Positions 41,725-51,100 of a stretch of DNA of 64,000 nt are shown in pieces; within the stretch, counting starts at the first letter, position 1; every line of letters starts with the position of its first letter. The notes under the pieces are model-generated. The model was not told the DNA's origin. It did no database searches and worked only from the letters and a program-made list of their open reading frames with translations. The stretch lies in contig DATBAV010000018.1 in the NCBI GenBank assembly GCA_036271315.1, positions 124,001 through 188,000 on the forward strand, in the 5' to 3' direction. Made by a program: the position numbers and the translations under genes. The DNA is from VRUE01 sp036271315 (GTDB lineage Bacteria; Actinomycetota; Thermoleophilia; Solirubrobacterales; 70-9).

Positions 41725-42075
41725 ATGTGCAGAAACATCAAAACTCTCTACAACTTCGATCCACCGGCCAATGACGAGGAGGTCAGTGCCGCGGCGCTGC
41801 AGTACGTGCGCAAGATCAGCGGCTTCAACAAGCCCTCGCAGGCAAATGTCGAGGCCTTCGAGCAGGCGGTCGCGGAAGTGACCGAGGTCTCGGCGCGACT
41901 GCTCGATCGCCTCGTCACCACGGCGCCGCCGAAGGACTGTGAGGTCGAGGCGGCCAAGCGCAAGGCGCGGGTCGGAAGCCCGCTTCGCCGCTTAGCTATT
42001 TGCTCGCGGTCAGCGTCGCGGTCGTGTAGGCGGTGCCCTCCTGGGCCGCCGCTGTCCGTGGTGAGGATGACCTAG
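41725..42075 (+). CDS. DUF2277-family protein with abnormal C terminus
   Basis: Residues 1-80 match DUF2277 (MCRNIKTLYNFDPPANDEEV, LQYVRKISGFNKPSQAN, LLDRLVTTAPPKDCEVEAAK). The family ends near residue 85-90, but this frame continues for about 30 residues antisense across the end-remnant of a surface-protein gene. A neighbouring frame would read ARFAA and stop at TAG 41993-41995, just where the remnant begins, so a single-base shift near 41970-41990 may have removed the original stop. Function unknown. Confidence 0.75.
   Translation: MCRNIKTLYNFDPPANDEEVSAAALQYVRKISGFNKPSQANVEAFEQAVAEVTEVSARLLDRLVTTAPPKDCEVEAAKRKARVGSPLRRLAICSRSASRSCRRCPPGPPLSVVRMT
41996..42055 (-). pseudogene. Stranded 3' end of a surface-protein gene; left direct repeat
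   Basis: Read on the minus strand these 60 bases encode TAAAQEGTAYTTATLTASK and a stop, the same as the end of the 987-residue surface protein at 53811-56774 except for one residue. DNA identity is 54 of 60 with mostly silent changes. Upstream of it (toward 42056) the homology ends and no rest of the gene exists. It marks the left edge of the giant-protein cassette. Confidence 0.85.
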
Positions 42076-42148
42076 CCGGCATTTAAATCCTCTGAGTGAT
42101 ATAGATTCGCTAAACGTTTGGGTTTGCTAAGGGGAGAGGGAGCGGCGC

Positions 42149-45100
42149 GTGTCTTGTCAAAAGGGCCTGGTCTTTTGTGCGTCCATCGTCGCGGTCTTGG
42201 TCCTTGGCGTCGGGGTTTCGGTGGCGCCGGCGATTGCTAGCGATGCCGCGGCATATGAATCTGCTTTCGGTTCCTCTGGCTCGGCAACAGGGAAATTCAG
42301 TGGTCCTGCCGGAGTCGCGGTTGACTCTGAAGGAGGCGTTTGGGTCGTTGACCGGGGCAATGACCGGGTTGAGCACTTCAGTGCGGCTGGTGAATATCTG
42401 GGTCAGTTCGGATCGACCGGATCGGGCAATGGGGAGCTCGCGGGTCCGACGGCGATAACGATCGACTCAAGCGGGAATGTCTGGATCGCTGATACCGGAA
42501 ACGATCGCATCGAGGGGTTCAGCCCCACAGGAGAATTTCTCGACTCCGTAGGCACCCACGGGACCGAATCAGGGGAGTTCGACAGCCCACGAGGGATAGT
42601 GGCAGACCTGGCTGGTCATATCTGGGTCGCGGACTCCGGAAACGGTCGCCTTCAGGAGTTCAACGAAGCCGGAGAATTCATCCGGGTTGCCGGTATCGCA
42701 GGGTTCGAGGAAAGCCCGCTGGCCGAACCGGAGGGCCTCGACATCGGTCCCTATGGCACAGTCTGGGTCGCCGACACCCAGGCTGATCGGGTCGTCGTTT
42801 TCAGTTCGACTGGAGAATTCGTGCGCCAGTTCGGATCACCCGGTTCGAAAACCGGCCAGTTCGCTTCGCCCGAGACGATCGACGTGGATCACAAGGGGAA
42901 CGTTTGGGTAGCGGACACACTCAACCGAGTTCAGCAGTTCGACGAAGACGGGATTTATTTTGGACAATTCGGGGCGAGTGGATCGGGAGCTGGACAGCTC
43001 GACTTCTCGACCATTCCCGGCCTCGCCAGCGACGGCGAAGACGACCTCTGGGTCTCCGACCCCGGCAATCACCGGGTGCAGCGGTGGACGACGGCGGTTG
43101 CGCCCCTTTGCCATACCAGGGAAGTCTCCACCAAAGTCGACGAGCCTGTTGTGGTCGAAGCGGGAGACTTCGAATGTCGCGGTGACGGTCCGCTCGAATT
43201 CGAACTCGCCGCAGGCCCCGAGCACGGGGATGTGGGTGGCTTCGACGCCGAAAAGGGAACGTTCACTTACAGCCCGACTACTGGCTTCGACGGATCCGAC
43301 TCGGTCGAATTCGTCGCCAAAAACTCGCACGGGGAATCCTCGCCCCAAGTCATCACGATTCAGGTTGGTGCGCGCTTGATCGCGGCCTACTCCTTCAATG
43401 AAGAGGAAGGGCTTTACGCCCACGATTCGGCTGGCCACCACACGGGCATCCTCCACGGCCCACACTGGACTCCATCCGGGTTCTACGGAGGTGCCCTCAA
43501 TTTCGATGGCGAAAACGACCAGGTCACGATCCCCGCCAGCCACGAGCTCGACTTCCAAAAAGGCTTCACGCTGGAGGCCTGGGTGAGGCCGCGGGCGCTG
43601 CACGGCAGACCCGGCCCACTGCTGGTCCGGGAAAGCTCCGCGAGTCCCTTTTACAGCTACATGCTCGACGTCCAGAACTCGAGCGGTTTTCCGTCAGCAC
43701 GTCTTGCCAGCGACGAATCCGAAGCAGAGGTCACCTACCCGGAAATCCTGCCGACCTATGAATGGTCGCACGTGGCGGTCACCTCTGACGGCGAACAGAT
43801 GAAGTTCTACGTCGATGGCTCACTAGTTAAAACGGCGCCGGCGGTGTCGCTCGCCGAAGCCGACGGGCCCCTGCAGCTGGGAGGGAGCGAAGTCCTCGGC
43901 GACTATTTCGAAGGCTCGATCGACGAGGTCCGCCTCTACGCGGAACCGCGCGATGAAGTTGAAATCGGCGACTATTACGTGACCCAGGTAGGGCCGCCAA
44001 ATCGTCCTCACCCCATCGCCGCCTACTCCTTCGATGAGGGCAAAGGCGAAATCGCGCGCGACTCGGCGGGCGCCCACGACGGCTCGGTCGAAGGCGCCAC
44101 CTGGACGAGCGAAGGCAAATTCGGATCGGCGCTCGAATTCGACGGCGAAGACGACCAGGTGACGATCCCCGCCAGTGGTGACCTCGACCTGAGCGAAGCG
44201 TTCACGCTCGACGCCTGGGTGCGCCCCAGCGAAGCCCACGCGCTCTCGCCGGTGATCGCCAAGGAGGATTCCGGCGAAGCCAACCCCTACGGCTACGTCC
44301 TCTATGGCGAAGGCGAATCGGAAGCGCCCGCCGCCTACGTGGCCAAAGACGAAACGACGCCGACCCACCTCGACGGCACGACGGCGCTGCCAGCCAACAC
44401 CTGGTCCCACCTCGCGGTCACCTCCAACGGCGAACAGATGCACCTCTACGTCAACGGGGAATTGGTCCAGAGTGGTCCCGCCGTGCCGGTCAAGGCGAGC
44501 GACGGAGCCCTGCGGATTGGCGGCAGCGAACTGCTCGGTCAGCACTTCGCCGGGCGAATCGACGAGGTACGGATCTATGACCGGGTGCTCGGGGTCGAAG
44601 AAATCGAAGAGGACAGGGACAGCGCGATCCTGGCCGACTACGCGGTGACCATCGCCGGCGAACCGATGGCGGGGGAACGACTTGTCGCGATCCCGGGTGA
44701 CTGGCCCAGCTACGGCGCTCCGATGAACTCCAGGTTCCAGTGGGAACGCTGCGACGAAGGTGGCGGCGAATGCGAAGAAGTCAACGGCGAGAACCGGCGC
44801 TCTTACTTGCTCGGGGGCGAAGACATCGGACACACGCTGCGGGTGGTGATGGCCGCCCATGGTGTCCCACCGGCACAGCCAATGGCCAATGTCCGCTCGG
44901 CACCGACCGGTGTGGTCACCGGGTGGCCGCCGGTCGCCTTCGGCGAACCGCCGAGGATCGATGGGCACGCCGCAGTGGGGGCCACGGTCAGCGTCGACCC
45001 CGGTGGCTGGAGTCCCAGCGGCCTCGACCTCTCCTACCAATGGCAGCGGTGCGAACCTGGCGGGAAAGGCTGCGAAGCGCTCCCCGGTGCCGAAGCTCAG

Positions 45101-48100
45101 GACTACGCGATCCAGGCTCTCGACCAGGGCTCCGTCTTGGCCGTCGCCGTCACCGGTTCCACCAGCAGCGGCTCGGAAACCGTGGAATCCGAACCCAGCG
45201 ACGTGGTCGCCGGCCCGAGCCTCCTCGCCACCGCGGCGCCGAGCATCGAAGAAACGGCGAGTCCGCTTGGCGAGGAAATGCGCGCTGACCCCGGCACCTG
45301 GAGCGGCGGGACCGGGGCCAGATACAGCTACCAATGGCAGCGCTGCGAATCCGAAGCGGGATGCGTCGACATCCCGGAAGCGGATGGGGCGGTCTACTGG
45401 CCTGGGGAAGAAGATGCCTGGCGAACTCTCCGCGTTGCCGTCACCGCGCGAACCGAAAACGGCCGCGGCTACGCGACCTCGACGCCGACGCCGATCATCG
45501 AATCAGCGTTGCCGGCTAACACCGTGCTTCCGCGCCTGCTCGGTGTGGCTAGGGAAGGGGAGATTCTGGAAGGCGACGGTGGAAGCTGGACCGGGTTCAG
45601 CCCACAGCACGAGGAGTACGTCTGGCTGCGCTGCGACGCGGCCGGCGAAGAATGCGAAGCGCGCGAAGAAGTCGAAAACGCGGCCCTGACCGACCCCGAA
45701 CTCCTGCTGACCGAAGCCGACGTCGGCTCGACCATCCGGCTGCGGGTCACCACCAACAGCCCATACGGTCCCGCCGTCGCCGAATCGGAACCGACTGCGG
45801 TGATCGCGAGCGTGTCCGGGTCCTCACCTGAACTGACCTCGCCGCCGGCGATCTCTGGAGTGACCGAAGTCGGCGAAGAACTGACGGCGAGCGCCGGCAT
45901 CTGGAGCGGGGCAGTGTCCTATCGCTACCAGTGGCAGCGCTGCGATTCCGGCGGCCAACAATGCGAACCGATCGAAGGCGCCGAACGTGCCGACTACGTC
46001 ACCGGCGAAGAAGACGTCGGCGCGATCCTGAGGCTCGAGGTCATCGCTCGGTCAGGCAACGAAAACAGGGGCTTCGCGTTTGCGAGCACGGGGCAGTCGA
46101 TCCGGCAGGCGGGAGCGCCGGACAACACGGTCCTGCCGATTCTCGAAGGGGTCGCCAAGGAGGGTGAAGCGCTACACGCCAGCGGGGGGACCTGGTCGGG
46201 GTCGGGCCCGATCTCCTACGCCTATGCCTGGCAGCGCTGCGACACCGAAGGGTGCGTCCCGATTGATGGGCAGAGCGGCGCCAGCTACACGCTCACCGGA
46301 GACGACGTGCAGCACACTGTGCGGGTCCTCGTCGCGGCGGAGAACTCGAGCGGCACGACGACTGCGGTCTCGGCCGCCAGCGAACCGGTGGGCTCACTGG
46401 CGCCGAAGGACGAAACCGCGCCGAGCCTCGCTGGGGGCGACCGCGTTGGCGCGACGTTGACGGTCGGCAAAGGAACGTGGGGAGGCGAGCCGACGATCTC
46501 CTATGCCTACCAGTGGCGGCGCTGCGACAGCGCCGGTGCGGCTTGTGTCGACATCCCGGGCGAGACGGGAGGAAGCTACGAACTGGCGGTGGCGGATTCG
46601 GGTGGGACGGTCCGGGCTCTGGTAACCGCGACCAACTCGCACGGCGAAACGAGTGCGGAATCGAGCCCGAGCGCGCCGATCTCCGATGCAGGCGGACCAA
46701 CGGCGTCGCAGTCACCAGCGGTGACTGGAGTAGCGGAAGAGGGCGAATTCCTCAGCGCCGAACCCGGCAGCTGGGAAGAAGCCGAAGAATTCTCCTACCA
46801 ATGGCAGCGCTGTGAGGCTGGTGTCGGCGTCCAGGAGTGCGCGAACATAGTCGGGGCGACCAGCATCGTCTACGTACCGGGCCCCGGGGACGTCGGCGCC
46901 GCGCTGCGCGTCGCGGTCCTAGCTGTTGGCGGCGGCGGCGACGCGAGCGCTGTCTCGCCGATGACGGACGCGGTGACGCCGGTTCTGGCGTCGGGTGAAG
47001 ACCCACACTCAGTCGCCAATGTCACGTCGCCAGGGATCGAAGGCTCGGCAGTGGCCGGCGAGACGCTGTCGGCCGAACCGGGAACCTGGCGCTCCTATCC
47101 TGCCCCGACGCTCGCCTACCAGTGGCGGCGCTGCGACGCCGGCGGCAAGCACTGCGCCAACATCGAAGGCGCCACGTCGCCGAGCTACCCGCTCGCGGAC
47201 GCCGACATTGGCGGTACCGTCCGTGTCGCGGTGACAGCCAGCAACGGCTCGCGCAGCCGGGTGGCCGTCTCGGCCGCTACTGCGGTTGTCACCCAAACGG
47301 CGCCGGCGGCGCTCTCGCCACCCTCGATCCAGGGCGAATACGGCGCCGTAGTCGACGACGAAATCCTGCTCGCCGAACCAGGTGGATGGGCCGGCGGAAA
47401 ACTGTCCTTCAGCTATCAGTGGCGGCTCTGCGATGCCGAAGGAAAAGGCTGCGAAGACATAGCGGGCGCCGTCGAACGTACCTATGAAGCGAAATCGTCG
47501 GAGATCGGCTCGACCCTGCGGGTCGTCGTCAGCGTGGAAAACGAACTGGGCTCGGACTCGGCGACGTCGGCTGCGACCGCGGTGCTCATCGCCTCGGCTC
47601 CGTTCAATCGCTCAGCACCGGTCGTGCTCGGCGAAACCCTCCAGGACGGCATCCTCGAAGCAGACCCGGGTGGATGGCGGAGCACGGGCGAACCCTCATT
47701 TACCTTCCAGTGGGAACGCTGCGACGAAGGCGGTGGCGAATGCGAATCGATCGCCGGCGCCGAAGAACAGACCTACTTGGCGACGGCCGCGGACATTGGC
47801 TCCACGGTGCGGGTAGAAGTCGAAGCGAGCAACGAACTCGGCACCGCCAAAGCGACTTCGGGGGTGAGCGAAGTCATCGGCCCGCCGCTACTTCCCAGCC
47901 TTGGCGAAGAATTGCCCTGGATCGAAGGCTTCACCTCCTTCGGCCGGGAGCTGGAAGCCCGCCCGGGACAGTGGAACGGCCACCAGCCGATCAACTTCAG
48001 CTACCAATGGCAGCGTTGCGACGAATCCGGTGAAGCGTGCGAAAACATCGTCGGCGCGACCAAATCGATCTACCTCATCGCCGGCGCCGATCTCGAATCC

Positions 48101-51100
48101 CGGATCAGGCTCAAAGTCACCGCTTCGAACACCAGTGGGTCGGCCAGCGAATTCACCGAACCGACGGTGGTAATCGGCGACGAAGCGCCGTCGATCTCGC
48201 AGCCGCCGACCATCTCCGGCGGCATCCAGCGCCCTGGATTCGAATTCGAAGCGACGCCTGGCAGCTGGTACGGCAGCGGCCCGCTGGAATTCGCCTACCA
48301 GTGGCAACGCTGTGATCTCTTCGGCTCCTCCTGCGAAGACCTTGAAGGCGAAATCGGGAAAACGTACCTGTCCACAACCGCCGACATCCGACATCTGGTT
48401 CGCGCGGTTGTCACGGCGACCGGCCCGCTGGGCAGCGAAAGCGCGAGTTCGGAATTCAGTCGTGTCCTGCCCTTCCCCTCCGAAAACACGGCGTCGCCCG
48501 CGATCTCCGGATCGGCGGTTGTCGGATCCTCGCTGAGTGCGAATAGCGGCGAATGGACGCCCAAACCGGATGAATTCGCCTATCAGTGGCAGCGCTGCTC
48601 TGCAAGTGGCACCGAATGTGCCTCGATCCCGTTCGAGTGGGCGAGCAAATACACCCTCGCGACTGCCGACATCGGCAAGACGGTGCGGGTTCGGGTCACG
48701 GCGCTGAACGAAGGAGAAGAAGAAGGGGTGTCCGCCGTCTCCGAAGTGAGTGGCACGGTCAATTCGTCAGGGCCGTACAACCTTGCGCTGCCGGTTCTGA
48801 GCACTACGACGCCGATTGTCGGCACGGAACTGTCGACCACGCCGGGCTCCTGGGCCGGCCTGCCGACGCTCACGTATTCATATGAATGGCAGGAATGTTT
48901 CTCGTCCAACACGAGCTCCTGCTTCAGCATCCCGGGAGCCACCGCGTCGGACTACGTGCCGAGCGAAGAACAGATCGGAGAGCGGCTGCGGGTAAGAGTG
49001 CAGGCTGAAAACTCCAATGGATCGATGCAGGTCGCCTCGGCGTTGACTGAGCGGGTTGAAGAAGGGGTGCCGCCGCCGGCGGAAAACCTCGAACCGCCGA
49101 GTATCGAAGGCGAGCCGGTCCCCGGCGGCCTCCTCCACCTTCAGGTGGGTGAATGGAACGGCGCCCAGTCTTGGGAATTTGCCTGGGAACGCTGCTACAT
49201 GGGCAGCAGCTGCGAACTCATCGGCGGCGAGAGAGAAGAAGGATATGTCCCCCGCGAAGCCGACATCAGCTGGGAAGTGCGCGCCGTCGTCACCGGCGTC
49301 GGGCGTGGCGGCGACAGGGAATCCGTTGCGACCGAACTAGTTTCGATCTTCGAAGCGACGGCGCCGATTATCGAAACGCCGCCGCAGATTGAAGGGGTTG
49401 CGGAAGCGGGCCGGCGCCTCGACGCCACCAACGGGCAATGGTTCGGCAGCCCGTACATCTCGTACGACTACCTATGGAAGCGCTGCGACGCGGAAGGCCA
49501 CTCCTGCGTCCCGGTCGGCACCGGCGGCTCCTACGCGCCGCGCCGCGCCGACGTCGGCTCGACGATCAGCTTGCAGGTGACGGCGACCAACGGCGGCGGC
49601 TCGAGCACGGCTTCGGGGGGCCACACCGAAGTAGTGCCGCCGTTCGGGCCGATCGAAAGCCTCGAACCGCCGACGAGAGGGTGGCGGACCCCTGAATTCG
49701 GCTCCGAATACTCTGCCACGCCCGGTAGCTGGGCGGGCGACCCGGCGACCCATTACCAGTGGCAACGCTGCGACCCGCTCACGGCGGAACCCGAAACCGA
49801 AGCATTGGAATGCGCCGACATCGCGGGCGCCGAAGACCCCGGCGATTTCGTGCCCAGGCGCGCCGATGTCGGGTTCGAGTTGCGACTGGAGGAAGTCGGA
49901 AGCGCGCCGGGAGAAGAAGACATCACCGTCTATTCCGAACCGAGCGAAGCGGTTGCCGACGAAGTGATCGAAGCCGAAAGCTCATACGCCGGTCGGCTTG
50001 AGCCCGGGGAGGTGATTACCGCCGACAGTGGGATCGACTCGGGCGCGAGCCTGCCGCTGAGTGTCAACTACCGCTTTACGCGCATCGGAGACGAAGGGCC
50101 GGAAGAACTGCAGAACGGCGAATCGCCCGACTACGAATTGGTCGCCGAAGACGTTGGCCACGAAATCGAAATCGAGATGACCGTCCAGATCGGGCGTGCC
50201 GACGAAGCTGAGACGGTGGCCACGCGTCACATCTACCTGATCACCGCGGAAGTCGAAGCGGCTCCGACCAACGACGCCCTGCCGGCGGTCGTCGGCGAAG
50301 CGACGACCGGATCGACCTTGACGGCGGATAGCGGCGAATGGCACGGCGGCGGCGGGCCGCTCGACTTCGCCTTCCAGTGGCAGCGCTGTGACGAAGAAGG
50401 GAGCGCCTGCGCCGACATCGGCGGGGCGACCGCGGCGAGCTACGTTCCGGGCTCCGAAGATCTCGGCTCGACTCTGCGTGTCGGCGTCACCGCCAAGAGC
50501 GGGTCCGCCGAACAGAGCGCGAAATCCGAACCGACCGCCGTGGTATCGGCCGCCGTAGTCGCCAGTAACGAAGAAGCGCCCGCGATCAGCGGCGATCTGG
50601 TCGAGTTCGGTAGCGCCGAGGCGAACGCCGGCGAATGGACCGGAACGGCGCCGATCTCCTACGCCTACCAGTGGCAGGGTTGCGCCACGGCGGCTGGTCA
50701 AGGGTGTCTCGACATCGAGGGGGCGACCGAACCGACGCTGCACCTCGACATGAGTGAGACCGGGGAGTGGCTGCGCGTGCTGGTGACGGCCACGAACCCC
50801 GGCGGCAAAGAAACAGTCGCCTCGGAGTTGGTGGGTCCGATCGCAAGTGCGCCGCCACCGAATCCGACGAGGGCGCCCAGCCTCTCGGTGGTCGGACCGC
50901 CGAACGCGGGGTCGACCTTGATGACCGACGGTGGCAGCTGGGACAATGTCGATCGTTCAGGGCTCGAATACCAGTGGCTGCGCTGCAATTCCGAAGGCGA
51001 GAGCTGTGACGAAATCGAAGGGGCTACGCAGGCGACCTACCTGACCGGAGAAGAAGACGTGGAAGCGACGCTCGAGGTGGAAGTGACCGCGACCAACTCG

